Shown here: piece after piece, positions 1 through 12,134 of the stretch
Layout: the number at the start of each line of letters is the position of its first letter
Position numbering within the stretch: the first letter of the stretch is position 1
NCBI RefSeq assembly: GCF_011045835.1
Contig: NZ_CP047349.1
Location: 1,178,001-1,242,000 of the forward strand
Reading direction: 5' to 3'
DNA: 64,000 bases
DNA from: Proteus terrae subsp. cibarius
Lineage (GTDB): Bacteria > Pseudomonadota > Gammaproteobacteria > Enterobacterales > Enterobacteriaceae
Notes under the pieces: model-generated
Databases searched by the model: none
Seen by the model: the letters and a program-made list of their open reading frames with translations, nothing else
What the model was told of the DNA's origin: nothing
Position numbers and translations under genes: made by a program

Positions 1-2
1 TT

Positions 3-716
3 ATTAGCGGTATTCTCGCCGTGCTAATTATGAAATGGCAAATGAGTGCTATGGCGGGGTGGTTAATTTATGGTTCTCTTGCTTTTATTTGTGCCATATA
101 TGTGAGCTATCATCTTCCCAAACCTTGGAAAATGAGCAGAGAAGAAGTAAAAGTTGCCCCTTTAACGCTCACTCCAGCGATGAAAAAGCTGATTTGGGGT
201 TATACCTTTGCCGGATTTGGCTATATTTTACCTGCCACATTTCTTTCTCAAATGGCGGCAGAACGTTTTCCGGGTAGCTTGATCGCACAATTTGTTTGGC
301 CTGTTTTTGGTGCTTCAGCTGCATTGTGTATTGGGATCGCCATTTTAACGCGTAACATACTAAATACGCAGTTACGCTTAGCTATTACGCTTTGGTTACA
401 AGCATTAGGCATTTTGATTGCAGAGTGGATGCCGACGATAACAGGGCTTGCGATTGGCGCTTTCTTAATTGGTGGCGGTCTTATGTGCGCTGTACAACTT
501 GCTTTTTTACGAGGCAGAGAATTAGCACCTGATCATGGGCGTTATATGGCGGGATTACTCACCACTTTTTATGCTATCGGACAATTAGTTGGCCCCGTAA
601 TTTCTTCACTTTCAACCGCATTAACAGGAAAATTAGAACCTGCACTTTATGTTGCTTTTATTGTGTTGATAATCGGTGGTTTTCTGGTGTGTGTAAAAGA
701 AAAAGAGCATCAGTAA
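3..716 (+). CDS. MFS transporter, YbfB/YjiJ-like, 3' part only
   Basis: The reading frame is open from the first bases of the window, so the 5' end of the gene lies outside it. The visible part has about seven hydrophobic segments separated by short loops, a basic patch in the middle (MKKLIWGYTF), a late loop with RGRELAPDHGRYMAGL, and a charged end (VKEKEHQ). This is the look of the C-terminal half of a major facilitator transporter. The GYTFAGFGYILPATFLSQM segment resembles the YbfB/YjiJ branch as I remember it. The substrate cannot be read from the sequence. No clear intrinsic terminator follows; folE begins about 150 bases downstream on the same strand. Confidence 0.7.
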   Translation: MSGILAVLIMKWQMSAMAGWLIYGSLAFICAIYVSYHLPKPWKMSREEVKVAPLTLTPAMKKLIWGYTFAGFGYILPATFLSQMAAERFPGSLIAQFVWPVFGASAALCIGIAILTRNILNTQLRLAITLWLQALGILIAEWMPTITGLAIGAFLIGGGLMCAVQLAFLRGRELAPDHGRYMAGLLTTFYAIGQLVGPVISSLSTALTGKLEPALYVAFIVLIIGGFLVCVKEKEHQ

Positions 717-864
717 ACTAAAAATAGCTCATACAAAAATGCAATAATTTCATAACGAAAAATGCGGTATCGCTGGATAATGTGATTGAGGTCATCTAAA
801 GTGTAGGCTGTTGTTGCTAAGTGTGATAACTGCTACTTAATTAATGTGTTTATCGGAGAGTCCA

Positions 865-1524
865 ATGTCATCATTAAGTAAAGAGGCGCAATGGGTGCAT
901 GCTGCGTTAGTTGAACGCGGTTTGGAAACGCCTCTTCGTGAACCAAAACTCTCTCCAAGTGAGAGTAAACAGCAAATTGAACATCATATGACAGAAGTGA
1001 TGAAGCTGTTAAATCTGGATTTAAGCGACGATAGTTTAGCTGAAACACCTCGTCGTATCGCTAAAATGTATGTTGATGAAATTTTCTCAGGGCTGGATTA
1101 CCACAACTTCCCAAAAATCACGCTAATTGAAAATAAAATGCAAGTTGATGAAATGGTGACAGTACGAGATATCACATTAACAAGTACTTGCGAACATCAC
1201 TTTGTTACCATTGATGGTAAAGCGATTGTGGCTTATATCCCGAAAGATAAAGTGATTGGGTTATCTAAAATCAATCGTATTGTGCAATTCTTTGCTCAAC
1301 GTCCTCAAGTTCAAGAACGTTTAACACAGCAAATCCTTATCGCATTACAAACGCTACTAGGCACAAAAAATGTGGCTGTTTCTATTGATGCGGTTCACTA
1401 CTGTGTTAAGGCTCGTGGTATTCGTGATGCAACGAGTGCAACAACAACTACCTCGTTGGGTGGATTATTTAAATCTAGTCAAAATACGCGTCAGGAGTTT
1501 TTGCGCGCTGTTCGTCATCTTTGA
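865..1524 (+). CDS. folE: GTP cyclohydrolase I
   Basis: FolE converts GTP to 7,8-dihydroneopterin triphosphate, the first step of folate synthesis, as a cytosolic multimer. The protein has 219 residues (E. coli 222) and is nearly collinear with it. Zinc ligands are visible at Cys109, His112 and Cys180 within STCEHHF and VHYCVKARG, and the conserved [10 protein letters not shown] tail is present. I chose the ATG at 865 rather than the in-frame ATG at 844 because a CGGAGAG ribosome site lies just before 865 and homologues start there. yeiB follows directly, the same pair as in E. coli. Confidence 0.97.
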   Translation: MSSLSKEAQWVHAALVERGLETPLREPKLSPSESKQQIEHHMTEVMKLLNLDLSDDSLAETPRRIAKMYVDEIFSGLDYHNFPKITLIENKMQVDEMVTVRDITLTSTCEHHFVTIDGKAIVAYIPKDKVIGLSKINRIVQFFAQRPQVQERLTQQILIALQTLLGTKNVAVSIDAVHYCVKARGIRDATSATTTTSLGGLFKSSQNTRQEFLRAVRHL

Positions 1525-1541
1525 GATTTTTAAATAAAAAA

Positions 1542-3430
<1,889 letters not shown>

Positions 3431-3496
3431 TTAATGACGCAAATAATGAATGACTTTCATAATGCTTAAGGCTACTTGAGCGGAGATAGGGAAGCA

Positions 3497-3534
3497 AGAA
3501 AAAAGCGCTTCATATTAAGTAATGATGCGCTTTT
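3497..3534 (-). terminator. maeA terminator
   Basis: AAAAGCGC(T)TCAT at 3501-3513 pairs with ATGA(T)GCGCTTTT at 3522-3534, with one mismatch. On the minus strand it is followed by a T-rich stretch, so it ends the maeA transcript before sanA. Confidence 0.8.
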
Positions 3535-3562
3535 CAGAATGGTACTTAGTGTTTCAAGCTAC

Positions 3563-5260
3563 TTAGAACGAGGTTCTTTTGTAAATACGGTACTCTGGTG
3601 ACCAATAGTTACGTTCAATAGCTTCTTCTAATGCTGAATCAGAAGTTACGGTAGCAACACCTTGTACTTGAGCTTCTTTTGCAACTTGTTTTGCGATATA
3701 ACGCGAAACTTGCTGAATATCAGCCAGTAAAGGTAACAGAGAACCATCACCATCTTTTGCCATTGGTGAGCAATCAGCTAATGCACGGCTTGCAACCATT
3801 AACATGGCATCAGTAACACGTTTTGCACCACATGCGATAACACCTAGCCCAATACCTGGGAAGATATAAGAGTTGTTGCATTGTGCAATTGGATACTCTT
3901 TATCTTTGTATTTAACCGGTGCAAATGGGCTACCCGTTGCGACTAAAGCTTGTCCATTAGTCCAATTGATAATATCTTCAGGACGCGCTTCTACACGAGA
4001 AGTCGGGTTAGATAATGGCATTACGATAGGGCGTTCACAGTGTTTGTGCATTTCACGAATAATTTCTTCAGTGAATAAACCTGCTTGTCCTGAAACACCA
4101 ATCAAAATAGTCGGTTTTGCATTCTTAACCACTTCTAACAGTGAAATCGCATCGCTTCCGGTTTCCCAATCAGCAATAGTTTCACTTTTTTGGATAAGTT
4201 TGCTTTGGAAATCAAGTAGATTTGGCAGTTTATCTGTTAATAAGCCAAAACGGTCGACCATAAAGATACGTTGACGCGCTTGTTCATCACTTAAACCTTC
4301 GGACTTCATTTGGGCAATGATTTGCTCAGCAATACCGCAACCTGCTGAGCCTGCACCTAAGAAAGTGACAGTTTGGTCTTTTAATTGGCGGCCAGCAGCA
4401 CGACTTGCTGCAATTAAGCTACCTAAAGTAACAGACGCTGTACCTTGAATATCATCGTTAAAGCAACATAGCTCATCACGATAACGGTTTAATAAAGGCA
4501 TCGCATTTTTTTGTGCGAAATCTTCGAATTGCAGTAAAACATTTGGCCAGCGACGTTTAACAGCTTGAATAAACTCATCAACAAACTCGTTATATTCATC
4601 ACCTGTAATGCGAGGATGACGCCATCCCATATACAGAGGATCGTTTAAACGTTGTGGGTTGTTAGTACCCACATCAAGTACAACAGGCAGTGTGTACGCC
4701 GGGCTAATACCACCACACGCGGTATATAAAGAGAGTTTACCGATAGGAATACCCATACCACCGATACCTTGGTCACCTAGACCAAGAATGCGTTCGCCAT
4801 CTGTTACAACAATGACTTTTACGTTCTGTTTCGTGGCGTTTTGTAGCATATCGTCGATATTGGCACGGTTAGGGTAAGAGATAAATAAACCACGAGCACG
4901 ACGATAAATATCAGAGAAATGTTCACAAGCTTCACCTACTGTTGGTGTGTAAATGATAGGCATCATTTCAGTTAGGTGAGATTCCAATAGACGATAAAAT
5001 AGGGTTTCATTGGTATCTTGGATATTTCGTAGGTAAATATGTTTATCGTTATCGTTTTTGAAATCAAGATATTGGCGATAAGCGCGTTCAACCTGTTCTT
5101 CGATGGTTTCAACTGCTTCAGGCAGTAAACCATGTAAGTTAAAGGTGCTGCGTTCTTCTTCGCTGAAAGCACTACCTTTATTTAACAGGGGAAATTCAAG
5201 CAGGATTGGACCTGCATACGGGATGTAGAGAGGGCGTTTACTTTCGTGTTCCAGTTCCAT
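3563..5260 (-). CDS. maeA: NAD-dependent malic enzyme
   Basis: MaeA oxidatively decarboxylates malate to pyruvate with NAD. With the start at 5260 the protein has 565 residues, equal to E. coli MaeA (SfcA). Visible features: YTPTVGE with the catalytic Tyr near residue 104, [20 protein letters not shown] at 151-170, the metal-binding FEDF/FNDDIQG region at 245-273, and a Rossmann motif GAGSAG at 302-307. An in-frame upstream start at 5290 would add ten residues not found in homologues. The gene sits between cdd and sanA, an arrangement I do not recall from E. coli. Together with dcuC and the dctA pair it points to active C4-dicarboxylate metabolism. Confidence 0.96.
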   Translation of the reverse strand: MELEHESKRPLYIPYAGPILLEFPLLNKGSAFSEEERSTFNLHGLLPEAVETIEEQVERAYRQYLDFKNDNDKHIYLRNIQDTNETLFYRLLESHLTEMMPIIYTPTVGEACEHFSDIYRRARGLFISYPNRANIDDMLQNATKQNVKVIVVTDGERILGLGDQGIGGMGIPIGKLSLYTACGGISPAYTLPVVLDVGTNNPQRLNDPLYMGWRHPRITGDEYNEFVDEFIQAVKRRWPNVLLQFEDFAQKNAMPLLNRYRDELCCFNDDIQGTASVTLGSLIAASRAAGRQLKDQTVTFLGAGSAGCGIAEQIIAQMKSEGLSDEQARQRIFMVDRFGLLTDKLPNLLDFQSKLIQKSETIADWETGSDAISLLEVVKNAKPTILIGVSGQAGLFTEEIIREMHKHCERPIVMPLSNPTSRVEARPEDIINWTNGQALVATGSPFAPVKYKDKEYPIAQCNNSYIFPGIGLGVIACGAKRVTDAMLMVASRALADCSPMAKDGDGSLLPLLADIQQVSRYIAKQVAKEAQVQGVATVTSDSALEEAIERNYWSPEYRIYKRTSF

Positions 5261-5297
5261 GAAAAATACTCTTGTAAGGCAGTTAGTCACATGACAA

Positions 5298-5312
5298 TTG
5301 TAGATCCTACAA
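5298..5312. promoter_or_regulatory. Perfect dyad in the maeA upstream region
   Basis: TTGTAG-ATC-CTACAA is a perfect 6-bp inverted repeat 38-52 bases upstream of the maeA start codon. Its place fits an operator, but I cannot name a regulator. Confidence 0.35.
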
Positions 5313-5404
5313 AATAATAAAAATATGTACAGCTTATGTTATTTTTTTATGATTTTTATGCTTAGAAATGAGAGATAGATACGGTTGTTACAACTTTTTC
5401 TGGT

Positions 5405-5439
5405 AAGCATCAGCAAAATTTACATGCTGATGCTTTTTT
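5405..5439 (+). terminator. Unassigned plus-strand intrinsic terminator
   Basis: AAGCATCAGC at 5405-5414 pairs perfectly with GCTGATGCTT at 5426-5435 and is followed by a T run to 5439 on the plus strand. Both flanking genes (cdd, maeA) are on the minus strand, where no T run follows the hairpin. It may mark the end of a small plus-strand transcript, or act as a weak hairpin after cdd. Confidence 0.65.
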
Positions 5440-5473
5440 AGGAGAGATTTTTAGAGGAATAAGTTAAAACTTT

Positions 5474-6358
5474 TTACAAAGTGATACGTTGCATTTGGCG
5501 ACAACCTAAAGCAGTTAATGTTGCTTGTGTTGCATCCCATTGCGTTAAAACTGTCTCTGTTTTTTCGATTAAGACAGCAGATTCAATATCCATAACACTC
5601 TCACCCGCCATATTTAACAAAATTAATGCGGCTTGTAGTGGCGGTAAACTTGGGTTGAATGCGGCATTTTCTGCGTAACTACCTTGGAATATTTTGCCAT
5701 TTTTCATTTGAACAGCAATACCACTGTGCGACTCACTATAAGGAGCATGGCTACGATTCGTGGCTTGTAGCGCTTGTTGTGCTAATTCACTAGGGTTATC
5801 AATTTTGTAACCGTGATTAACTTTGTCCATTAATAAAGAGGTGATATTGAGATCTTTCGGGCCAAAGCTATCAGGTAAATAATCACCTAATGTTGCCATT
5901 TTTCTTCCCGGTAACTGAATTTGAATATGGGTGCCACTGTTCAATTCGTTCATAAACTGGCGACAGTGACCACAAGGTGTATAGTTAACGGTAACGGAGA
6001 TCAAGCGAGATTCACCTTGTAACCACGCATGAGTCACAGCACTTTGTTCTGCGTGAACAGTTTGTTGTAGTGGGGCACCTGCAAATTCCATGTTGGCACC
6101 AAAGTAGAGATTACCACTTTCACCACGAGCAATAGCACCAACATTAAAATGAGATATCGGTGTCACTGCACAAGCAGCCGCGACTGGTAAAAGTGCGAGG
6201 GCTAAGGCATCATCATTACATTGTAACTGTGTTTTTATGGCATTGACCTGCTCTGCTGTAAACATTGCAGGGAATTCATCCTGCTCAAGATAAGGAGCAA
6301 GTGCTTGTTGTAACTGAGGGGATAAATCTGACCAAACTGCCTGAAAACGAGTATGCAT
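5474..6358 (-). CDS. cdd: Cytidine deaminase
   Basis: Cdd hydrolyses cytidine and deoxycytidine to uridine and deoxyuridine in nucleoside salvage. The protein has 294 residues like the E. coli enzyme, with a catalytic N-terminal domain and a degenerate C-terminal copy. Active-site residues align exactly: His102 and Glu104 in VHAEQ, and zinc ligands Cys129 and Cys132 in PCGHC. The start at 6358 is preceded by GGGAG; the upstream in-frame start adds five residues not seen in homologues. Two CRP-like sites 50 bp apart with CytR-like octamers between them lie upstream. Confidence 0.97.
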   Translation of the reverse strand: MHTRFQAVWSDLSPQLQQALAPYLEQDEFPAMFTAEQVNAIKTQLQCNDDALALALLPVAAACAVTPISHFNVGAIARGESGNLYFGANMEFAGAPLQQTVHAEQSAVTHAWLQGESRLISVTVNYTPCGHCRQFMNELNSGTHIQIQLPGRKMATLGDYLPDSFGPKDLNITSLLMDKVNHGYKIDNPSELAQQALQATNRSHAPYSESHSGIAVQMKNGKIFQGSYAENAAFNPSLPPLQAALILLNMAGESVMDIESAVLIEKTETVLTQWDATQATLTALGCRQMQRITL

Positions 6359-6385
6359 ACATGAGTCTCCCATTAATCTTTCTGT

Positions 6386-6399
6386 ATTATAAGATTCTA
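6386..6399 (-). promoter_or_regulatory. cdd -10 region candidates
   Basis: On the minus strand TAGAAT (6394-6399) and TATAAT (6386-6391) are both good -10 boxes. Use of TAGAAT would put the nearer CRP-like site close to -42, the class II position; TATAAT would put it near -50. Confidence 0.5.
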
Positions 6400-6421
6400 G
6401 GCATCTTTACTCATTCTTATA

Positions 6422-6487
6422 TGTGATGAAAATCATATTTTCAATGAAACAATTGCAACAAATTCATTAATTGAGAGATGTATCTCA
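6422..6487 (-). promoter_or_regulatory. CRP/CytR-like array upstream of cdd
   Basis: TGTGA-N6-TCATA (6422-6437, centre 6429.5) and TGAGA-N6-TCTCA (6472-6487, centre 6479.5) both resemble the CRP consensus TGTGA-N6-TCACA and lie 50 bp apart. Between them, on the minus strand, GTTGCAAT and GTTTCATT each differ by one base from the CytR octamer GTTGCATT. The layout resembles the CRP-CytR-CRP arrangement known for E. coli cdd. Binding is inferred. Confidence 0.6.
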
Positions 6488-6497
6488 AATTTATAGC

Positions 6498-6535
6498 AAA
6501 AATCCCCGAAGTAAAATTAATTAAATCGGGGATTT
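6498..6535 (-). terminator. yohJK terminator
   Basis: AAATCCCCGA at 6500-6509 pairs with TCGGGGATTT at 6526-6535; on the minus strand a T run follows. It lies just downstream of yohK. Confidence 0.85.
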
Positions 6536-6557
6536 GAAAGGTAGAGTATAAAAAATA

Positions 6558-7259
6558 TTAACTATAAAGATGCAAAATAATAGGGAAGATAAACGGAGCA
6601 AGTAAAGAGGTAATAATCCCACATGTCATTAATGCCAATGAACTATAAGCACCTTCGATATAATCCACTTCTGCCGCTCTTGCTGTTCCTACTGCATGCG
6701 AAACGGTTCCCATCGCTAATCCCCGAGAGGCGTGAGTTGGAATTCGCAATATCTTGAATAGAGTGTGACCAAAAATGGCACCTAAAATACCTACTGCAAT
6801 AACACATGCAGCACTGATTGCAGGAATACCACCTATGGAGTCTGCAACTGCCATTGCGATAGGTGTTGTGACTGATTTAGGTAAGACTGATGCGGCAATT
6901 TCGGGAGTTGCTCCTGCCCATAAGGCAATCGCAGTACCACTGACCATGGCTGCAACACTACCAATAAAGCAAATACTTATCAGTGATTTCCATTGTGCGC
7001 GAATTTGGTGTAATTGCTGATAAAGCGGAATAGCTAAAGCAACAACGGCAGGTTGTAATAAATCATTTAAAATACGACTACCTGCAAAATAGTGTTCGTA
7101 AGGAGTATGTGTAATTAATAAGATAGGAATAATAACCGCAATACCAATAAGTAAAGGGTTCAATATAGGTAATTTATAACGAGCAGCAAGTTTACGTGAT
7201 AAATAAAAGATAATTATGGTTAAAGGAAGTGACCACCATATATTCGTTAACACTAACAT
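6558..7259 (-). CDS. yohK: LrgB/CidB-family membrane protein YohK
   Basis: The 233-residue protein is mostly hydrophobic, with 7-8 predicted membrane segments and the conserved LrgB core (LPKSVTTPIAMAVADSIGGI, GLAMGTVSHAVGTARA). E. coli YohK has about the same length. The family pairs with a small LrgA/CidA partner and has been linked to autolysis control or export of small organic acids. Its start codon overlaps the end of yohJ by seven bases, so the two genes are translationally coupled. Confidence 0.9.
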   Translation of the reverse strand: MLVLTNIWWSLPLTIIIFYLSRKLAARYKLPILNPLLIGIAVIIPILLITHTPYEHYFAGSRILNDLLQPAVVALAIPLYQQLHQIRAQWKSLISICFIGSVAAMVSGTAIALWAGATPEIAASVLPKSVTTPIAMAVADSIGGIPAISAACVIAVGILGAIFGHTLFKILRIPTHASRGLAMGTVSHAVGTARAAEVDYIEGAYSSLALMTCGIITSLLAPFIFPIILHLYS

Positions 7260-7726
7260 TTTTTCTTCTCACTTAATGCTTTATCATCATCTTTTTCTTT
7301 TGTTTCAATAATATCTTCAACTAGATCTGGTTTTGAACCTACGATAATACGCTCACGATGAACATAATGTGAACAGTAAGCAACCAGTGCCATAACCCCA
7401 AACGTACTGACTATACAGGCTAAAACGATAGGGAAAAGTTGCTGACTAAGTAAATCATAATAATTCATTACGGCTACCCCGATAGGGATAAAGAGCAATG
7501 ACATATTTTTCAGCAGGATATTGGCGCCAGGTTTAACCCAACGCAAAGGAATAAGCTGGAAAGCAAGTAAACCAAAAAGGATCAGTAACCCAATAATACT
7601 ACCTGGAACCGCGAAGGGTAGAAGAGCTGAAATAAGATTACCAGCAAAAAGACAAAGATAAAGTACCAAAAAAGATCGTAGATAATGCCAAAGTGTAATC
7701 TGCAATCGTGCCCGTTTAGATTTCAT
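7253..7726 (-). CDS. yohJ: LrgA/CidA-family membrane protein YohJ
   Basis: This holin-like LrgA/CidA (UPF0299) protein has four hydrophobic segments and the motif VPGSIIGLLILFGLLA, followed by WVKPGANILLKNMSLLFIPIGV. I chose the ATG at 7726 (157 residues) because the E. coli sequence starts close to there; an ATG at 7762 is possible. The C-terminus carries a charged tail of about 25 residues (rich in Glu, Asp and Lys, ending EKKKC) that I do not recall in the shorter 132-residue E. coli protein. It forms a two-gene operon with yohK. Confidence 0.88.
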   Translation of the reverse strand: MKSKRARLQITLWHYLRSFLVLYLCLFAGNLISALLPFAVPGSIIGLLILFGLLAFQLIPLRWVKPGANILLKNMSLLFIPIGVAVMNYYDLLSQQLFPIVLACIVSTFGVMALVAYCSHYVHRERIIVGSKPDLVEDIIETKEKDDDKALSEKKKC

Positions 7727-7796
7727 AAGTAAGTGTCCCAAATCAACTAACAGAATTATCATACACCGATTTTGAAAGTGTGCTATGGATCACAAT

Positions 7797-7828
7797 AAAA
7801 AAAGAGCGGGGCTCTAATAGAACCCCGC
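7797..7828 (-). terminator. metG terminator
   Basis: GCGGGG at 7806-7811 pairs with CCCCGC at 7823-7828. On the minus strand a T run (7797-7803) follows, 30 bases after the metG stop. Confidence 0.85.
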
Positions 7829-7860
7829 CATATATTTATTTGGCAAATGAATCTTGGTTG

Positions 7861-9888
7861 TTATTTCACTTGTTGACCCGGTTTTGCACCAGAATCTGGG
7901 CTGAGTAAGAAAATATCTTTATCGCCAGGGCCTGCTGCCATTACCATGCCTTCTGAAATACCAAAACGCATTTTACGAGGTGCTAAGTTTGCTACCATTA
8001 CCGTTAAGCGACCTTCTAACACTTTAGGATCTGGGTATGCAGTACGAATACCTGAGAATACTTGGCGAGTTTCGCCACCTAAGTCCAAAATTAATTTCAG
8101 TAGTTTGTCTGAGCCTTCAACAAAGTCTGCTTGTTTAATTTCAGCGATACGCATATCGATTTTCGCAAAATCATCAAATTTGATGGTTTCTTGAATAGGT
8201 GCATCAGCCAATGGCCCCGTTACTTCTTTTACTGGAGCAATGGTACTTTTTGATGCTTCAACCATTGCGTTAGCTTTATCCATTTCAATACGGTTAAACA
8301 ACGCTTTGAATTTAGTGATTTCTTGGCCTAACAGTGGTTGATCAAGTGCATCCCATGTTAATTGGGTTTGTAAAAAGGCTTCTGAACGTTCTGTCAGTGA
8401 AGGTAATACAGGTTTCAGATACGTCATCAATACACGGAATAAGTTAATTCCCATAGTACAGATTGCTTGTAACTGAGTATCTTGACCTTCTTGTTTTGCC
8501 ACTACCCAAGGGGCTTTTTCATCGATATAACGGTTAGCTTCATCAGCTAATGCCATAATTTCACGAATGGCTTTACCAAACTCACGATTTTCAAATGATT
8601 GTGCGATAGTTTCTTTCATATCAACAAAGTGTTGATAAAGTTTAGCATCATCTAAAGAATCAGCTAATTTGCCATCAAAACGCTTGCTGATAAAACCTGC
8701 TGTACGCGATGCAAGGTTCACCACTTTATTAACAATGTCGCTGTTTACACGTTGAACAAAGTCTTCTAAGTTTAGGTCAATATCGTCAATGCGTGATGAA
8801 AGTTTTGCAGCATAGTAATAACGTAGGCAATCCGCATCAAAATGATCAAGATAAGCGCGAGCAGTAATAAAGGTGCCACGAGATTTTGACATCTTCGCAC
8901 CATTTACTGTGACATAACCATGAACAAACAAGTTTGTTGGTTTGCGATATTCGCTACCTTCTAACATTGCAGGCCAGAATAAGCTGTGGAAATAGACGAT
9001 ATCTTTACCAATAAAGTGATAAAGGTCAGCTTTGCTGTCTTTATTCCAAAATTCATCAAAACTTAAATCACCACGTTTTTCACATAAGTTTAAGAATGAA
9101 CTCATGTAGCCAATCGGTGCATCTAGCCATACATAGAAATATTTACCCGGTGCATCTGGAATTTCGAAACCGAAATAAGGCGCGTCACGAGTGATATCCC
9201 ACTGTTGTAAACCACTGTCGAACCATTCTTGCATCTTATTCGCAACTTGTTCTTGCAGTGCACCAGAGCGTATCCACGCTTGTAACATGTTGCTAAATGC
9301 AGGTAAGTCGAAGAAATAGTGTTCTGTTTCGCGCATTACAGGCGTTGAACCTGATACGACAGAGCGTGGATTAATTAATTCTGTTGGGCTGTAAGTTGAG
9401 CCACAAACTTCACAGTTATCACCATATTGGTCTTGCGCTTTACATTTAGGGCAAGTGCCTTTTACAAAACGGTCAGGCAAGAACATGCCTTTTTCTTCAT
9501 CATAAAGCTGAGAAATTGTTTTGCTTTTGATGTGACCATTCTTTTTCAGTGCAAGATAAATTTTAGTCGATAATTGGCGACTCTCTTCACTGTGTGTAGA
9601 GTGATAATTGTCATAACTGATATTGAAGCCTGCAAAATCCTGCTGATGCTCTTTGCTCATTTCTTCAATCATGGTTTCTGGAGTTATGCCCAATTGTTGA
9701 GCTTTCAGCATAATTGGGGTGCCGTGGGCATCGTCAGCGCAGATGAAATGAACTTCTTTGCCGCGCATTCGTTGATAACGGACCCAGATATCTGCCTGAA
9801 TGTGCTCAAGGATATGACCGAGATGAATTGAACCGTTAGCATAAGGTAACGCGCAGGTTACCAATAATTTATTCGCGACGTGAGACAT
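7861..9888 (-). CDS. metG: Methionyl-tRNA synthetase
   Basis: MetG charges tRNA-Met in the cytosol. The protein has 675 residues (E. coli 677). The class I signature HLGH is at 22-25 and KMSKS at 332-336. The zinc knuckle cysteines are at 146, 149, 159 and 162. The C-terminal domain from about residue 575 ([24 protein letters not shown]) is the EMAP-II-like tRNA-binding and dimerisation domain. It is transcribed divergently from apbC, as in E. coli. Confidence 0.98.
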   Translation of the reverse strand: MSHVANKLLVTCALPYANGSIHLGHILEHIQADIWVRYQRMRGKEVHFICADDAHGTPIMLKAQQLGITPETMIEEMSKEHQQDFAGFNISYDNYHSTHSEESRQLSTKIYLALKKNGHIKSKTISQLYDEEKGMFLPDRFVKGTCPKCKAQDQYGDNCEVCGSTYSPTELINPRSVVSGSTPVMRETEHYFFDLPAFSNMLQAWIRSGALQEQVANKMQEWFDSGLQQWDITRDAPYFGFEIPDAPGKYFYVWLDAPIGYMSSFLNLCEKRGDLSFDEFWNKDSKADLYHFIGKDIVYFHSLFWPAMLEGSEYRKPTNLFVHGYVTVNGAKMSKSRGTFITARAYLDHFDADCLRYYYAAKLSSRIDDIDLNLEDFVQRVNSDIVNKVVNLASRTAGFISKRFDGKLADSLDDAKLYQHFVDMKETIAQSFENREFGKAIREIMALADEANRYIDEKAPWVVAKQEGQDTQLQAICTMGINLFRVLMTYLKPVLPSLTERSEAFLQTQLTWDALDQPLLGQEITKFKALFNRIEMDKANAMVEASKSTIAPVKEVTGPLADAPIQETIKFDDFAKIDMRIAEIKQADFVEGSDKLLKLILDLGGETRQVFSGIRTAYPDPKVLEGRLTVMVANLAPRKMRFGISEGMVMAAGPGDKDIFLLSPDSGAKPGQQVK

Positions 9889-10039
9889 AGTAAGGATCTT
9901 ACTTCCATAAAATTAATAAAAGGGACTTTGATGGTAACCGATCCATCATGATGTCGCTAGGGCAATAATCGAGTTTTTGCAAGAGAAATTTCAGTTGGCA
10001 AATTGAGGTAAGGCATTATCGTAGTCATCTACTATCTGA

Positions 10040-10045
10040 TATGAT
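10040..10045 (+). promoter_or_regulatory. Possible apbC -10 box
   Basis: TATGAT lies 48 bases upstream of the apbC start, inside a small dyad (CTATC-N6-GATAG). No convincing -35 element was identified. Confidence 0.35.
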
Positions 10046-10092
10046 AGATACACTCATATATTTAATAAATAATGAAAACGAGAGGAGCCGGG

Positions 10093-11205
10093 ATGAGTGA
10101 TAAATCCCCCGAGCAGACCACCCCTGAGATTCTGAATGAAAAAGTTTCAGGTGTCTTGTCTACTTTTGAACACCCGACATTGAAACGTAATCTGCTTTCT
10201 CTAAAAGCACTACATCAATGTGCGATGATTGACGATGTTCTTCATATCGAATTAGTGATGCCGTTTGTTTGGAAAAAACCTTTCCAAGTCCTAATCGAAG
10301 AAAAAACAGCTGAACTTCGCAACATCACTGGCGCAAAAGCCATTGAATGGAAACTCAAGCACAATATTTCAACCTTACGTCGCGCAAATGATCTGCCTGG
10401 TGTTAATGGTGTTCGTAATATTCTTGCAGTGAGCTCTGGTAAAGGTGGCGTAGGTAAATCAAGTACAGCAGTGAACCTTGCATTAGCACTTGCACAAGAA
10501 GGCGCTAAAGTAGGTATTCTTGATGCTGATATTTACGGCCCGTCTATTCCTAATATGTTGGGTACCACAATGGAGCGTCCAACGTCTCCTGATGGACAAC
10601 ATATGGCGCCGATTATGGCTTATGGTTTAGCGTCTAACTCTATCGGTTATTTAGTCACTGATGATAATGCGATGGTATGGCGTGGTCCTATGGCGAGTAA
10701 AGCATTAATGCAAATGCTCCAAGATACGCTGTGGCCTGACTTGGATTATCTGGTTATCGATATGCCACCGGGAACAGGTGATATTCAATTAACCTTATCT
10801 CAAAATATCCCAGTAACCGCTGCTGTTGTAGTAACAACACCACAAGATATTGCGCTGGTGGATGCGATGAAAGGGATCGTCATGTTTAAGAAAGTCAATG
10901 TACCTGTATTAGGTATTATTGAAAACATGAGTGCACATATTTGTAGCAACTGTGGTCACCTTGAACCTATCTTTGGTACTGGTGGTGCGGCGAAATTGGC
11001 TGAGAAGTATCATTGTGAATTATTAGGTCAAGTTCCTCTTCATATCTCTTTACGTGAAGACTTAGACCGCGGACAACCAACAGTGATGCGTGATCCTGAA
11101 GGCGAGTTTGCTGATATTTATCGCGAAATCGCATCGACTGTTTCTGCTCAAATGTATTGGGATGGTGATGCTATTCCAACGGAAATTTCTTTCCGCGCAG
11201 TGTAA
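10093..11205 (+). CDS. apbC: Iron-sulfur cluster carrier ATPase ApbC (Mrp)
   Basis: This 370-residue Mrp/NBP35-family P-loop protein carries [4Fe-4S] clusters to apoproteins. An N-terminal DUF59-like domain covers about residues 20-95. The deviant Walker A GKGGVGKS is at 116-123, and the cluster-binding CxxC is Cys284-Cys287 in HICSNCGH. The ATG at 10093 has a strong GAGGAG ribosome site; the in-frame ATG at 10072 has none. It is head to head with metG. Confidence 0.95.
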   Translation: MSDKSPEQTTPEILNEKVSGVLSTFEHPTLKRNLLSLKALHQCAMIDDVLHIELVMPFVWKKPFQVLIEEKTAELRNITGAKAIEWKLKHNISTLRRANDLPGVNGVRNILAVSSGKGGVGKSSTAVNLALALAQEGAKVGILDADIYGPSIPNMLGTTMERPTSPDGQHMAPIMAYGLASNSIGYLVTDDNAMVWRGPMASKALMQMLQDTLWPDLDYLVIDMPPGTGDIQLTLSQNIPVTAAVVVTTPQDIALVDAMKGIVMFKKVNVPVLGIIENMSAHICSNCGHLEPIFGTGGAAKLAEKYHCELLGQVPLHISLREDLDRGQPTVMRDPEGEFADIYREIASTVSAQMYWDGDAIPTEISFRAV

Positions 11206-11241
11206 TTACAGTAAAATAATACATTGAATTATTTACTGATT

Positions 11242-11273
11242 AAAATGGAGAGTCATTAGGCTTTCCATTTTTT
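11242..11273 (+). terminator. apbC terminator
   Basis: AAAATGGA(G)AG pairs with CTTTCCATTTT, followed by T residues on the plus strand, about 36 bases after apbC. Confidence 0.75.
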
Positions 11274-11315
11274 ACATGTGATTTCCGACTGTTTTTGATA
11301 AAAAACAAATAGATT

Positions 11316-11357
11316 TCTGGTTTTACGCTGGAACCAGAGTGATTTCAAAACTATAAT
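11316..11357 (+). promoter_or_regulatory. udk promoter region with a dyad
   Basis: TATAAT at 11352-11357 is a perfect -10 box upstream of udk. A perfect 7-bp dyad, TCTGGTT (11316-11322) with AACCAGA (11332-11338), lies over the -35 region and could be an operator. The regulator is unknown. Confidence 0.45.
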
Positions 11358-11425
11358 CTGCGCTAGCGTAATATTTACATATTATTACGTTATCCCTCTT
11401 TTTATTTCAAACCAGGTTTTTGATT

Positions 11426-12067
11426 ATGGCTGACACAGCACATCAGTGCACAATTGTAGGTATCGCTGGAGCTTCTGCTTCGGGTAAAAGTCTTATTGCA
11501 AGTACACTTTACCGCGAATTAAGAGCACAAGTAGGTGATCATAATATCGGTGTGATACCAGAAGATTGTTATTATCGTGACCAAAGTGATTTAACGATGG
11601 AAGAACGATATAAGGTCAATTATGACCACCCAAATTCGATGGATCACGCACTTTTATATCAGCATTTGTGTGAACTCAAAGCAGGAAAAACCATCGAACT
11701 CCCTCAATATGACTACGTTGCTCACACTCGCAAAGCAGAATCCATTTCTTTTCAACCCAAAAAAGTTATTATTATTGAAGGCATCTTGTTATTAACAGAT
11801 AAACGCCTACGTGAAGAGATGGATTTCTCTATCTTTGTTGATACGCCATTAGATATTTGCTTAATGCGTAGAATTAAACGTGATGTGAATGAACGTGGAC
11901 GTAGCTTAGACTCAGTCATTGAACAATATAATAAAACCGTTCGTCCTATGTTCTTCCAGTTTATTGAACCTTCTAAACAATATGCCGATATTATTGTCCC
12001 TAGAGGGGGTAAAAACCGTGTTGCGATTGATATTCTGAAAGCAAAAATTGGTCAGTTCTGCGAATAA
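11426..12067 (+). CDS. udk: Uridine kinase
   Basis: Udk phosphorylates uridine and cytidine in pyrimidine salvage. The protein has 213 residues, the E. coli length. The P-loop GASASGKS is at 15-22, followed by EDCYYRD and FDHP-type sequence ([13 protein letters not shown]). The ATG at 11426 is preferred over an in-frame TTG six bases earlier. With dcd and asmA it forms the same gene order as in E. coli, and it works in the same salvage network as cdd. Confidence 0.96.
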   Translation: MADTAHQCTIVGIAGASASGKSLIASTLYRELRAQVGDHNIGVIPEDCYYRDQSDLTMEERYKVNYDHPNSMDHALLYQHLCELKAGKTIELPQYDYVAHTRKAESISFQPKKVIIIEGILLLTDKRLREEMDFSIFVDTPLDICLMRRIKRDVNERGRSLDSVIEQYNKTVRPMFFQFIEPSKQYADIIVPRGGKNRVAIDILKAKIGQFCE

Positions 12068-12081
12068 TAGATTCATTTGTG

Positions 12082-12109
12082 GGCAGCTTTCATGCATGAT
12101 GAAACTGCC
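12082..12109 (+). repeat. udk-dcd intercistronic hairpin
   Basis: GGCAG(C)TTTCAT pairs with ATGAAACTGCC with one bulged base in the 67-base gap between udk and dcd. It has only a weak T stretch after it, so it may attenuate or protect the transcript rather than end it. Confidence 0.5.
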
Positions 12110-12134
12110 TGTTTAATTTGAAGAAGGAAATAAA

